Notes: generated by a model from the sequence alone, not told the origin. Shown: positions 7,201 through 15,311, counted from the first letter of the stretch. The stretch is 64,000 nucleotides of DNA from Dethiobacter alkaliphilus AHT 1 (GCF_000174415.1 NZ_ACJM01000015.1:1-64000), one strand, 5' to 3'. Numbers and translations: made by a program.

Positions 7201-8220
7201 ATGTTGGGTAGTAGCAGTAACCGTTTATATCTATTAGTAAGCTTAGTTGTGCTTTTGATGGTGTTTTTTATAGCCGGTTGTGTCCCGGATTCGGCGCAGG
7301 AAGCTAAGGAAAGCATAACTTTTGCAGAAGGAGACTGGGACAGTATCCGGGTGCATAATGCCATTGCGCGCATGATACTGGAAGAGGGATACGGGTATCA
7401 GACTGATGCCAGGTCGAACTCGGAGCAGTTGTCTTTGCTTGGGTTGTCAAATGGTGATGTGGATGTATACATGGAAATATGGACAGGCAATGTTTTTGAC
7501 GAATATAATCAGCTGGTGGCTGATGGCGATATAGTACAGGTTTCTGTAAACTATGATGACAACAGGCAGGGCTTGTATGTGCCCACTTTTGTAATTGAAG
7601 GTGATGAAGAAAGAGGAATTGAGCCATTGGCTCCTAACCTACGCTCTATTCATGATTTGCCTGATTACTGGGCTCTGTTTGCCGACCCTGATGATCCGGC
7701 TAAAGGAAGAATCTACGGTTCTGTTCCCGGCTGGTTTGCCGAGGATGTAATGCAAACAAAAATGGAGAGCTACGGGTTGTCGGATACGTACAACTATTTC
7801 CAGCCCAGCTCCGGAACTGCACTGGCCACTGCCCTTATTTCCGCCATTGAGCGGGGGGAGCCCTGGGTCGGCTACTACTGGGAACCCACCTGGGTTGCCG
7901 GTAAGTATGACCTTACTCTTTTGGAGGACAAGCCTTACAATGAGCAAGCCTGGAGTGATGGGTTCCGGACAGAGTTTCCATCGCAGCGTATAACCATTGC
8001 TGTGCAGAAAGATTTGCCGCAAGAAGCGCCGGATGCTGTGGAGTTTTTTAGTCACTACTCCACCAGTAGTGAACTAACCAGTGAAGCTCTGGCCTACATG
8101 GAGGAAAATGATGCGACAGAAAAGGAAGCAGCCATCTGGTTTTTAAATGAGTTTGAAGAAATATGGACCGGCTGGGTGCCGGCAGAGGTTGCAGACTCAG
8201 TTAAAGATGCAATTAATTAG
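7201..8220 (+). CDS. Glycine betaine/choline-type ABC transporter substrate-binding lipoprotein
   Basis: The 339-residue protein has a lipoprotein signal (FIAGC) and an OpuAC-like periplasmic-binding fold: WDSIRVHNAIARMILEEGYGY, GDVDVYMEIWTGN, and a Trp/Tyr-rich ligand region (GEPWVGYYWEPTWVAGKYDL) typical of quaternary-amine cages. In this family the protein captures betaine-like osmolytes and passes them to an OpuA/ProU permease. No permease or ATPase gene is next to it, so the partner must lie elsewhere. Together with ablA/ablB it suggests life in salty water. Confidence 0.82.
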   Translation: MLGSSSNRLYLLVSLVVLLMVFFIAGCVPDSAQEAKESITFAEGDWDSIRVHNAIARMILEEGYGYQTDARSNSEQLSLLGLSNGDVDVYMEIWTGNVFDEYNQLVADGDIVQVSVNYDDNRQGLYVPTFVIEGDEERGIEPLAPNLRSIHDLPDYWALFADPDDPAKGRIYGSVPGWFAEDVMQTKMESYGLSDTYNYFQPSSGTALATALISAIERGEPWVGYYWEPTWVAGKYDLTLLEDKPYNEQAWSDGFRTEFPSQRITIAVQKDLPQEAPDAVEFFSHYSTSSELTSEALAYMEENDATEKEAAIWFLNEFEEIWTGWVPAEVADSVKDAIN

Positions 8221-8236
8221 AAACTGGTAGCAGAGT

Positions 8237-8264
8237 TTGTAAAATGGCAAAAAAGGGTTATAAT
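8237..8264 (+). promoter_or_regulatory. Sigma-A promoter of yajQ
   Basis: TTGTAA (8237-8242) and TATAAT (8259-8264) are separated by 16 bp and lie about 30 bp before the start codon. Confidence 0.55.
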
Positions 8265-8294
8265 TAAGGGTAAAGGTTACAGGGAGGGATAAAT

Positions 8295-8786
8295 ATGGCA
8301 AAAGACGAGTCTTTTGATGTTGTGTCCAAGGTTAGTTTGCAGGAAGTGGATAATGCTATCAACCAGGCAAATAAAGAGATTCAGCAGCGCTATGATTTCC
8401 GGGGAAGTAATGCGGAAATAAGCCTGGAGGACGGTAATCTGAAAGTGGTGGCCGAAGATGATTTTCGCCTGAAAAGTGTGGTTGATATTCTGCAGTCCAA
8501 GCTGATTCGGCGTAAAGTGCCCATCAAAAACCTGGATTACGGTAAGGTGGAAGAGGCCAGCGGCGGTACAGTCCGCCAGATAATCGGACTGAAGCAGGGC
8601 ATTGAAACTGATACGGCCAAGAAGATTGTCAAAGATATTAAGGGTTTAAAAATGAAGGTGCAGGCGCAGATTATGGATGACCAGGTCCGCGTTTCCGGTA
8701 AAAGCAGAAACGACCTGCAGGCCGTAATTGCTTTTCTCAAAGACCAGGACTACGGCCTGGAACTGCAGTTTGCCAACTACCGCTAA
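8295..8786 (+). CDS. yajQ: YajQ-family nucleotide-binding protein
   Basis: The 163-residue product matches YajQ along its whole length: opening [20 protein letters not shown], the [13 protein letters not shown] segment, and the second half [39 protein letters not shown]. YajQ has two ferredoxin-like subdomains. Some members bind cyclic di-GMP and affect transcription; others bind nucleic acids or nucleotides. Which applies here is not visible. It is a single-gene unit with its own promoter and a downstream GGGACA-type hairpin. Confidence 0.93.
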   Translation: MAKDESFDVVSKVSLQEVDNAINQANKEIQQRYDFRGSNAEISLEDGNLKVVAEDDFRLKSVVDILQSKLIRRKVPIKNLDYGKVEEASGGTVRQIIGLKQGIETDTAKKIVKDIKGLKMKVQAQIMDDQVRVSGKSRNDLQAVIAFLKDQDYGLELQFANYR

Positions 8787-8788
8787 AA

Positions 8789-8817
8789 TGGGACAAGGGG
8801 ACAGGTCAACTGTCCCA
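8789..8817 (+). repeat. GGGACA-type inverted repeat, copy 1
   Basis: TGGGACA at 8789-8795 and TGTCCCA at 8811-8817 bracket a second GGGGACAG. The 29-base unit is identical to that at 38696-38724. It directly follows the yajQ stop and may serve as a terminator or REP-like element. Confidence 0.75.
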
Positions 8818-8896
8818 CTTTGCTGCAACAAATAGTTGAGAGTCAGGTGCTTCAGTGTCTTAATTTAGCTAACACAACTGAGAAAGTGGCGATGAA

Positions 8897-9103
8897 ATGG
8901 AAAACAAACAGCGTAGCAAGATTCAGCCCGGTGCCGCTGTGGAGGTGGTGCAAAAGCAGCATCAGGCAACGGGTACGTTAACCAAAGGTACAGTTAAAGA
9001 TATTCTGACAAAATCACAAACCCATCCTCACGGCATCAAAGTCCGCCTGACCAGCGGCGTGGTGGGGCGGGTTAAAAATATTCTCGCAGAAGATGAAGCC
9101 TAA
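8897..9103 (+). CDS. ywbE: YwbE-family small protein
   Basis: The 68-residue product matches the YwbE family: IQPGAAVEVVQKQHQATGTLTKGTVKDILT, then HPHGIKVRLTSGVVGRV. The fold is a small KOW/SH3-like beta barrel; the function is unknown, with a nucleic-acid link often suspected. The AAAGTGGCG ribosome site is moderate. It stands alone between yajQ and the selenoprotein candidate. Confidence 0.88.
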   Translation: MENKQRSKIQPGAAVEVVQKQHQATGTLTKGTVKDILTKSQTHPHGIKVRLTSGVVGRVKNILAEDEA

Positions 9104-9177
9104 ATGCAATTTTTGCTTAAGGAGATTTAACCCGGCTCGGGCTATACTTAAGTAAAGAAAAGCTAGGAGTGATAAGA

Positions 9178-9522
9178 ATGTTGGAATTTTATTGTTTCCC
9201 GGCCTGAAGGACCTGCCAAAAAGCGAAAGCGTGGCTTTCGGAAAAAGATGTGGAATTTACGTACCGCAATATCCTGAAAGAACCTCCTACTGCCCAAGAG
9301 TTGGAGGAGTTGGCTAAGCGTGCCGGGTTACAGGTAAATGAATTAATTAACCCTAAAAGCAAAGCTTTTAAGGATGTGGGCAAGGATGCAGAAGCCGTAT
9401 CTCCACAAGAGGCAAAAGAGCTGATTTCGGCCAATCCCAGGATAATGTACCGGCCGTTACTAACCGATGGTAAACGCCTGACCATGGGCTTTAAGCCTGA
9501 GGAGATGGAAGCGCTTCTGTAG
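9178..9522 (+). CDS. ArsC/Spx-family selenoprotein (in-frame TGA as Sec)
   Basis: Reading from the ATG at 9178 (ribosome site AGGAGTG), the frame gives MLEFYCFPA, TGA, RTCQKAKAWLSEKDVEF and on to RPLLTDGKRLTMGFKPEE. This is 114 residues, the usual length of ArsC/Spx thioredoxin-fold proteins. The TGA (9205-9207) falls on the first residue of the family's CxxC (normally P.C.TC.KA). That is where selenocysteine would replace the nucleophilic Cys. A seven-pair hairpin follows at bSECIS distance. Ordinary gene finding would start at the GTG at 9250 and lose the active site. A sequencing error or pseudogene is possible, but the second TGA-Cys gene (msrA, 14533) argues for real Sec use. Related proteins reduce arsenate or act as Spx-like regulators; the substrate is unknown. 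Confidence 0.82.
9205..9240 (+). promoter_or_regulatory. Candidate bacterial SECIS element
   Basis: After the in-frame TGA (9205-9207), CGAAAGC (9224-9230) pairs perfectly with GCTTTCG (9234-9240) around loop GTG. The loop starts 23 bases after the TGA and begins with G-T. Both agree with known bSECIS elements, whose loop G-U is read by SelB. Confidence 0.72.
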
Positions 9523-9576
9523 CAGGTATGCAATATTTTGCACAGGAATGCAAAAAAAGGTCCGTCCCTTTTTTGT

Positions 9577-9615
9577 GAGACTTTTGGGAACTGTTCCCAA
9601 AAGTCTCATTTTTTT
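9577..9615 (+). terminator. Strong intrinsic terminator
   Basis: A perfect 14-pair stem (GAGACTTTTGGGAA with TTCCCAAAAGTCTC) with loop CTG and seven T follows the ArsC-like gene. Confidence 0.93.
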
Positions 9616-9684
9616 GTTGCAAAATATTGTTGCAGAGCATAAAATTTACGTAGGTAAAATAATCTTAACGGGAGGTGTTTGACT

Positions 9685-11382
9685 TTGATTCTTTTAAATC
9701 CCAAACAACACAACAGGGAATATGCCGATGAACGTTCACGCCAGATTATGCTGAAGACCATTGAATTTTTTGAGAATAAGGGAAAGCGTCAGTTAAAAAA
9801 GGATGACCGGGAGCGGGTGTGGTATGAAGATTTGCTGGAATTTATCAAGGAAAATGAGATTTTTGCCACGCTTTTGACACCGCCTGCCTATGGCGGGGAA
9901 GACTGCCGCTGGGATACCTGGCGCAATTGTGAGTTTAATGAGATTCTGGCCTTTTACGGGTTACATTACTGGTATACCTGGCAGGTGTCTATTCTGGGAT
10001 TGGGACCCATTTGGATGAGTGACAATGAGCAGGCAAAGGCCAGAGCAGGAGAGCTTTTGAAAAAGGGTGAAGTGTTTGCTTTTGGTCTGTCTGAGCGGGA
10101 CCATGGTGCGGATATTTATTCCACGGAAATGTCTCTCACTCCGCAAGACGACGGGACGTATCTGGCCAACGGGGAGAAATATTATATCGGTAACGGCAAT
10201 GTGGCGGAAATGGTGTCTACTTTCGGCAAAATGAGTGATACCGGCGATTATGTGTTTTTTGTGGCCAATTATAAGAATAAAAACTATGAACTGGTTAAGA
10301 ACGTGGTCAATGCCCAGTCGTATGTGGCAGATTTTAAGCTGAACGATTATGTGGTAAGAGAGGAAGATATTTTATCCCGGGGCCAGGATGCCTGGGATGA
10401 CGCACTGAACACGGTTAATGTGGGAAAGTATAATTTAGGATGGGCCTCGGTGGGCATTTGTACCCATGCTTTCTATGAAGCATTGAATCATGCGGCAAAC
10501 CGCCGGCTGTACGGGATGTATGTCACCGATTTTCCCCACGTAAAGCAGATGTTTGTGGATGCCTATACCCGCCTGGTGGCCATGAAGCTGTTTGCTTTGC
10601 GCACCGCCGACTATATGCGGGCCGCCTCACCGCAGGACAGGCGCTACCTGCTTTATAACCCAACGGTGAAGATGAAGGTAACCACCCAGGGCGAAGAGGT
10701 CATAAATCTGTTATGGGATGTGATTGCCGCCAAGGGGTTTGAGCGGGATACATATTTTGAGATGGCCGCCAGAGACATTCGCGCCATGCCCAAACTTGAA
10801 GGAACGGTTCATGTCAATATCGCCCTGATTGTCAAGTTTATGCGCAATTACTTCTTTAACCCACAGGAATATCCGGATCTTGCCCGGCAGGATCAGCCTA
10901 AGCACGATGAATTTTTGTTTAATCAGGGCCCGGCCAGCGGCTTGAGTAAGATCCGGTTCCATGATTACAAAGCGGCTTATGAGAGCCGTGATGTGGCAAA
11001 TGTGCGTCTTTTCAGAGAACAGATTGCTATATTTAAAGAGATGCTGATGGCCGCCACCCCCGATGATAAACAAAGCCGCGATACAGATTTTCTTCTGGCG
11101 CTGGGTGAGATCTTTACTCTGGTGGTTTACGGCCAGCTCATTTTGGAAAATGCCAACATCTATGAGCTGCAAGATGAGCTGGTGGATCAGATTTTTGATT
11201 TCATGGTGCGGGATTTTGCTAAATTTGCGCTGCAGCTTTACGGCAAGCCGGCAACCAACCAGAAGCAGATGGATTATTTGCTGCAGATGATCCACAAACC
11301 CAAAACAGATGAGAGCAGATATCATCAGGTCTGGCAAAACCATGTTTATGCTCTAAAAGATGTCTATGAAATGAATCCATAA
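9685..11382 (+). CDS. Acyl-CoA dehydrogenase family protein
   Basis: The protein of about 565 residues has the acyl-CoA dehydrogenase layout: N-terminal helices, a middle beta domain with FGLSERDHGADIYST and YLANGEKYYIGNGNVAEM, and a helical FAD domain with NRRLYGMYVTDFPHVKQMFVDAYTRL and AKGFERDTYFEMAARD. It then carries about 170 further helical residues beyond the usual ~380. Such longer family members occur in anaerobes and in fatty-acid and alkane pathways; the substrate here is unknown. Both TTG 9679 and TTG 9685 are in frame. The second has proper spacing from GGGAGG, so it is preferred. It ends at a terminator shared with the convergent cytochrome gene. Confidence 0.8.
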   Translation: MILLNPKQHNREYADERSRQIMLKTIEFFENKGKRQLKKDDRERVWYEDLLEFIKENEIFATLLTPPAYGGEDCRWDTWRNCEFNEILAFYGLHYWYTWQVSILGLGPIWMSDNEQAKARAGELLKKGEVFAFGLSERDHGADIYSTEMSLTPQDDGTYLANGEKYYIGNGNVAEMVSTFGKMSDTGDYVFFVANYKNKNYELVKNVVNAQSYVADFKLNDYVVREEDILSRGQDAWDDALNTVNVGKYNLGWASVGICTHAFYEALNHAANRRLYGMYVTDFPHVKQMFVDAYTRLVAMKLFALRTADYMRAASPQDRRYLLYNPTVKMKVTTQGEEVINLLWDVIAAKGFERDTYFEMAARDIRAMPKLEGTVHVNIALIVKFMRNYFFNPQEYPDLARQDQPKHDEFLFNQGPASGLSKIRFHDYKAAYESRDVANVRLFREQIAIFKEMLMAATPDDKQSRDTDFLLALGEIFTLVVYGQLILENANIYELQDELVDQIFDFMVRDFAKFALQLYGKPATNQKQMDYLLQMIHKPKTDESRYHQVWQNHVYALKDVYEMNP

Positions 11383-11383
11383 C

Positions 11384-11421
11384 AAAAAAAATCCTGACCC
11401 GTGTGGGCCAGGATATTTTTT
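11384..11421. terminator. Bidirectional intrinsic terminator
   Basis: ATCCTGACCC (11391-11400) pairs with GGGCCAGGAT (11405-11414) apart from one mismatch, with an A run before and a T run after. It can therefore stop both the acyl-CoA dehydrogenase and the convergent cytochrome transcripts. Confidence 0.85.
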
Positions 11422-11424
11422 GTT

Positions 11425-12471
11425 TTACATTTCTTCGCCAGTCAGTCTGTAGTAAGAGTTTTCGATCAAAGACTTGGCGTAGGCCGGGTTGTGAATACCC
11501 ATGCTGCCTTCATAGTTGATTTCATACCAGGTGTAGGCTGCTACGAAAGCTGCCAGGTCAACGTCTTCAACACCCAGGGGCTCACCGTCGGTTTCAAAGA
11601 CCAGCTGGCCTCTGGCGGAGGACAGGCCTGTAGCACCTGTTGCTTCAAAGATTGCTTCTTGCAGGGTATCCATCATGCCCTGAATCTCATCAAGATAGCC
11701 GTTGTAGTTGTAATCTTCCAGGCCGCTGTGGCAGCTGCCGCAGGTCTGGTCGATGTATGCTAGATCCATGGTGAAGTTATGTGCTTTGTAGCCGTCAGCT
11801 GTTTCGGGCATATGACAGGCCACGCAGCTGTCGGCCAGGTTGGCGTGTGCGCCGGTGGAGGCATAATCCATGTCGGGATATTCCATGCCGCCCATGCCGG
11901 TAAATACTGCGGCGGGGCCGTAGTGCGGATAGGTAAAGCCTGTTGCTTCACCTGCTTCGTATTCGGCAAAAGCTGCCGGAGTGTCTCTTCTGCCGCTGTG
12001 GCAGAACATGCAGGCCGCGCCTGTGCCGGCGTTGTCAACGGTGCCGTAGGGCAGCTCTACTGTGCCGCTTTCCATGTAATCCAGGCCTGCGCCGGCATGG
12101 CAAGCTTCACAGGTAAGGCCGGTGATATGTTCGGGGAACATGTCCATATCTTCATCGGCTCCGCCCGGGTTCCACTGGTCAGCGAAGTTGATTCCGTTTT
12201 TGTTGGCAAAGCCAAAGCCGTCATGACAGGATGCGCAGACAGCGCCGGGCCTGTCGGCAACTCCGGCCATGGCAAACTGCTTACCCGATTCTCTCCACTC
12301 TGCGGTGATGGCGTTGGTTGCTTCCAGCAATCCTTCCACTGCAGCGCCGTTGCCATTGCCGTTTACGTCACCATTGTTGTTGTCGTTGTTATTGCCGTTT
12401 TCGCCACAGCCTATAACGGCTACTGACAGGGCAAAGGCCAGAATGACTACCAATAACCAATGCTTTTTCAT
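11425..12471 (-). CDS. Pentaheme c-type cytochrome lipoprotein
   Basis: The 348-residue protein has a lipoprotein signal (VIGC), an Asn/Gly-rich linker containing NNNDNNN, and five CxxCH heme sites: CASCH, CEACH, CMFCH, CVACH and CGSCH, all in the first ~240 residues. Extra His residues (PEHI, YPHYG, GAHANL, AHNF) could be distal heme ligands. The last ~100 residues have no heme site and are largely helical. It should sit on the outer face of the membrane and carry electrons to or from a sulfur compound, metal or partner enzyme; the substrate is unknown. It stands alone on the minus strand. Its upstream region carries the same paired CATATG element as the three-flavin lipoprotein, so the two may work in one chain. 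Confidence 0.9.
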   Translation of the reverse strand: MKKHWLLVVILAFALSVAVIGCGENGNNNDNNNGDVNGNGNGAAVEGLLEATNAITAEWRESGKQFAMAGVADRPGAVCASCHDGFGFANKNGINFADQWNPGGADEDMDMFPEHITGLTCEACHAGAGLDYMESGTVELPYGTVDNAGTGAACMFCHSGRRDTPAAFAEYEAGEATGFTYPHYGPAAVFTGMGGMEYPDMDYASTGAHANLADSCVACHMPETADGYKAHNFTMDLAYIDQTCGSCHSGLEDYNYNGYLDEIQGMMDTLQEAIFEATGATGLSSARGQLVFETDGEPLGVEDVDLAAFVAAYTWYEINYEGSMGIHNPAYAKSLIENSYYRLTGEEM

Positions 12472-12554
12472 TTTTTGTCTTACCCCCTAATTCATAGAAG
12501 TTACTAATACCAGCCACAATTTACTTATCGGACAAACCTCCCTTGCTGCAATGT

Positions 12555-12588
12555 TCATATGTCCTGGCTGTCGGGGTACATATGTCAT
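12555..12588 (-). promoter_or_regulatory. Paired CATATG operator before the pentaheme cytochrome
   Basis: On the minus strand this reads GACATATG, TACCCC, GACAG, CCAGGACATATG. CATATG cores lie at 12579-12584 and 12556-12561, 23 bp apart. The intervening (T)ACCC.G.CAG..AGG words match the element at 5267-5301. It lies about 90-115 bp before the cytochrome start, and a weak -10 (GATAAG or TAAATT, 12518-12529) would put the proximal box near -42 to -47. Confidence 0.6.
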
Positions 12589-12837
12589 TAGATGCGAATT
12601 TCGACACATATTTGTAAAACCCCTTCTTGATTTCGACAAAAACTTGCTACATTGTTTAAAAATAAATCGTTAGTCCTATTATAAAAATCGGAAAATTCCT
12701 GACTTTTTCGTAAAAATGGAGTTCCTTACAGGGTGAAGGTATGTTAAAATATCTTTGTTGGTCTACAGTTACATACACTTAACTTTCTTCCAAAACTATT
12801 AAGGAAGTTTTTTGTTGTTAGAGGGGGATTAAACAAA
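12589..12837 (+). promoter_or_regulatory. Upstream region of pckA
   Basis: This AT-rich divergent intergenic stretch holds a candidate extended -10 for pckA (TGTTAAAAT, 12742-12750) without a clear -35, and a GAGGGGG ribosome site before the ATG. No open frame or structured RNA is evident. The half nearest 12589 belongs to the cytochrome upstream region. Confidence 0.4.
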
Positions 12838-14418
12838 ATGAAAGCAAATGCGCAGGTGGATGGAGATAATAATCTCATCGAGCCGAAACGGGCGCAGAGA
12901 AATCTGTCGGTAATGCAGTTGGTGGATGCGGCACTGGCCGGCGAAGAAGGTGTTCTTACATCAACGGGGGCGCTAAGAGCCCTGACCGGAGAGTACACAG
13001 GACGTTCACCCAAGGATAAATTCATTGTGGATGAACCGTCCATCCGTTCTCAAATCGACTGGAATAATAATAAAAAGCTGGCTCCCGAATATTTTCAGCG
13101 CATCTATGCCATGGTGATGGATTATGTGCGTGAGCATGACATGTACGTATTTGACGGCTTTGCCGGCGCCGATGATAAATACCGCGTTCCCATTCGGGTA
13201 ATTAACCAGTATGCCTGGCATAATCTTTTTGCGCAGCAGCTGTTTATCTGCCCTACCAATGAAGAGTTGGCAAAACATTGCCCTCAGTTTACCGTGATTG
13301 ATATCCCGGAGTTAAAAGCCGATCCGGAAGTACACGGCACCAACTCAGAAGCATTTATTATCATCTCGTTTGAAAAGCGGGTGGTGCTCATTGGCGGGAC
13401 CGAATATGCCGGTGAGATGAAGAAATCGGTATTTTCTGTGCTGAACTGCCTTTTGCCCAGCCAGGGAGTTTTACCCATGCATTGTTCGGCAAATGTGGGT
13501 AAAGACGAAGATGTGGCTCTCTTTTTTGGCCTCTCCGGTACAGGCAAGACCACACTGTCGGCGGATCCGGAGCGTTTTCTGGTGGGTGACGACGAGCACG
13601 GCTGGTCCGATCGCGGGATTTTTAATTTTGAAGGCGGTTGTTATGCCAAGTGCATTGATTTAAAGGAAGAAAAGGAGCCGCAGATTTGGGGAGCCATTAA
13701 GTTTGGTTCTGTACTGGAGAATGTGGCGCTGCATCCGGAAACCAGAGTGGCGGACTACGCCGATTCCAGTATTACGGAAAACACCCGGGCCGCTTACCCC
13801 ATAGAGCATATTCCCGGGGCGGTGGTTCCCGGTATTGCAGGGCACCCCAATGTAATTGTTTTTCTTACCGCCGATGCTTTCGGTGTGCTGCCTCCGGTGG
13901 CCAGGCTGACCAAGGAGCAGGCCATGTACCATTTTCTGTCCGGCTATACTTCAAAACTGGCCGGTACAGAGCGAGGCGTAACCGAACCGGAAGCCACATT
14001 TTCCGCCTGTTTCGGCGCACCGTTTTTGCCGCTGTCCCCCGGTGTGTATGCTGAAATGCTGGGTGAAAAGGTGGAGTCCCACAATGCCAGAGTATATCTG
14101 GTTAACACCGGCTGGTGCGGCGGGCCGTACGGAGTGGGCAGAAGGATTGATTTGGATTACACACGGGCCATTATTACAGCCATCTTAAACGGCAGTATTG
14201 AAGAAAGCGGGTTTACTGCCGATGAAGTATTCAATATTTTGGTGCCGGAAACTGTGGAGGGCGTTCCTGACCGCTTGCTGCAGCCACGGGAAGCATGGGA
14301 AAATAAGGAAGAATATGATGCCAGGGCCGCTGATTTGGCCGCCCGCTTTGCTGACAATTTTACCAAGTTTACAGATGTGTCCAAAGAGGTGCGAAGCGCC
14401 GGGCCCAAAACAAAATAG
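12838..14418 (+). CDS. pckA: Phosphoenolpyruvate carboxykinase (ATP)
   Basis: The 526-residue protein is the ATP-dependent type. It has [14 protein letters not shown], the kinase-1a P loop [13 protein letters not shown], the metal site [24 protein letters not shown], and SAYT-type C-terminal adenine-site sequence ([15 protein letters not shown]). It interconverts oxaloacetate plus ATP with phosphoenolpyruvate, CO2 and ADP. In anaerobes it can run in gluconeogenesis or as an anaplerotic CO2-fixing step. It is a single-gene unit closed by a strong terminator. Confidence 0.96.
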   Translation: MKANAQVDGDNNLIEPKRAQRNLSVMQLVDAALAGEEGVLTSTGALRALTGEYTGRSPKDKFIVDEPSIRSQIDWNNNKKLAPEYFQRIYAMVMDYVREHDMYVFDGFAGADDKYRVPIRVINQYAWHNLFAQQLFICPTNEELAKHCPQFTVIDIPELKADPEVHGTNSEAFIIISFEKRVVLIGGTEYAGEMKKSVFSVLNCLLPSQGVLPMHCSANVGKDEDVALFFGLSGTGKTTLSADPERFLVGDDEHGWSDRGIFNFEGGCYAKCIDLKEEKEPQIWGAIKFGSVLENVALHPETRVADYADSSITENTRAAYPIEHIPGAVVPGIAGHPNVIVFLTADAFGVLPPVARLTKEQAMYHFLSGYTSKLAGTERGVTEPEATFSACFGAPFLPLSPGVYAEMLGEKVESHNARVYLVNTGWCGGPYGVGRRIDLDYTRAIITAILNGSIEESGFTADEVFNILVPETVEGVPDRLLQPREAWENKEEYDARAADLAARFADNFTKFTDVSKEVRSAGPKTK

Positions 14419-14424
14419 CAGCTG

Positions 14425-14451
14425 AAAATGCCGGCCATCGCCGGCATTTTT
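14425..14451 (+). terminator. Intrinsic terminator of pckA
   Basis: A perfect stem (AAAATGCCGGC with GCCGGCATTTT) with a CATC loop and T run. Confidence 0.93.
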
Positions 14452-14532
14452 CTTCTTATTAACAATCTGTAAATTTCTTTTTTTCCTTTGTGGGGTATGC
14501 TAAACATATCTTTTAAAAGGAAGGTGTTTTAC

Positions 14533-15195
14533 ATGAGCGGTAAGTGTAATGCAGGCCGGTTGCCGTTGGACGCCGATGTTCCCGGTGCACTGGAAACTGC
14601 TACATTTGCGTTGGGATGATTCTGGGGCCCTGATGCCCGGTTCGGGCTCTTAACAGGTGTCTTCCGGACATGTGTGGGGTACGCAGGAGGCAGCAAGAAA
14701 AACCCCAGCTATCATAATCTTGGTGACCATACCGAAACCATTCAATTGGAATATGATCCTCGACAGATTACCTATGCCCAGCTCCTTGATATATTTTGGG
14801 AAAGCCATAATCCGGCCTTAGCCCGACCCGTTCAGTATACTTCAATTGTTTTTTTTCATAATGAAGAGCAGGCAGCGCTGGCCCGGAAAACTCTGACTGC
14901 CAGGGAAGCAAAAAACGGTAAGCTTTATACCACGGTTGTGGCGGCAAGAGAGTTTTATGCTGCAGAAGATTACCATCAAAAGTATTATCTGCAACAATTT
15001 GCGCAATTGACAAACGAGCTGCGGGCATGTTACAAAGACTTTGAAATGTTTGTGCGCTCCTCGGTGGCTGCCAGAATCAATGGCTATGTGGCGGGATACG
15101 GGACAATGGAGATGCTTGAGGCCGAAATAGACAGATTTGGCCTGACAGATGAGGGCCGGCAAGCCTTGCTGAAGCATGTGGCAAAGCTGGGTTGA
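14533..15195 (+). CDS. msrA: Selenoprotein peptide methionine-S-sulfoxide reductase (in-frame TGA as Sec)
   Basis: From the ATG at 14533 (ribosome site AAGGAAGG) the frame gives ALETATFALG, TGA (14617-14619), FWGPDARFG, then TCVGYAGGSKKNPSYHN and the rest of MsrA. The TGA is the codon of the catalytic Cys in the GCFWG signature, so the protein should read GUFWG with Sec29. Sec-containing MsrA proteins are known. A gene caller stopping at TGA would start at about 14674 and lose the active site. The full product is 220 residues; the C-terminal part (YHQKYYLQQF) is the usual MsrA repair domain. A GCCCG-GTT-CGGGC hairpin lies at bSECIS distance. It reduces methionine-S-sulfoxide in proteins. Confidence 0.88.
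14617..14647 (+). promoter_or_regulatory. Candidate bacterial SECIS element of msrA
   Basis: After the TGA (14617-14619), GCCCG (14635-14639) pairs with CGGGC (14643-14647) around loop GTT. The loop starts 21 bases after the TGA and, like the one at 9231, begins with G-T. The stem has only five pairs, so the lower stem must be irregular. Confidence 0.65.
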
Positions 15196-15227
15196 ATGGT
15201 TTGCGCAAAATTGGCAACAATAAGCAC

Positions 15228-15256
15228 TTGAAAAAAGATTCAAAGAGTAGTAGAAT
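15228..15256 (+). promoter_or_regulatory. Sigma-A promoter of the tRNA-Ser gene
   Basis: TTGAAA (15228-15233) and TAGAAT (15251-15256) are spaced by 17 bp and lie about 55 bp before the tRNA. Confidence 0.65.
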
Positions 15257-15311
15257 ATATTATTGTCGAGACAATGTTCCCGACCAATTAAATACGTTAT
15301 TATGTTTGTAC

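Noticed and set aside
9250-9522. Starting the ArsC-like gene at GTG 9250
   Set aside because: This leaves out the CxxC active site and has no ribosome site; the frame upstream of TGA 9205 encodes matching family sequence.
11779-12426. Long plus-strand frame opposite the cytochrome
   Set aside because: The minus-strand gene has a lipoprotein signal and five CxxCH sites, so the opposite frame is a shadow rich in Ala, Gly and Val.
14674-15195. Truncated MsrA starting at 14674
   Set aside because: It lacks the catalytic GCFWG region; the upstream frame through TGA 14617 supplies it with a good ribosome site.
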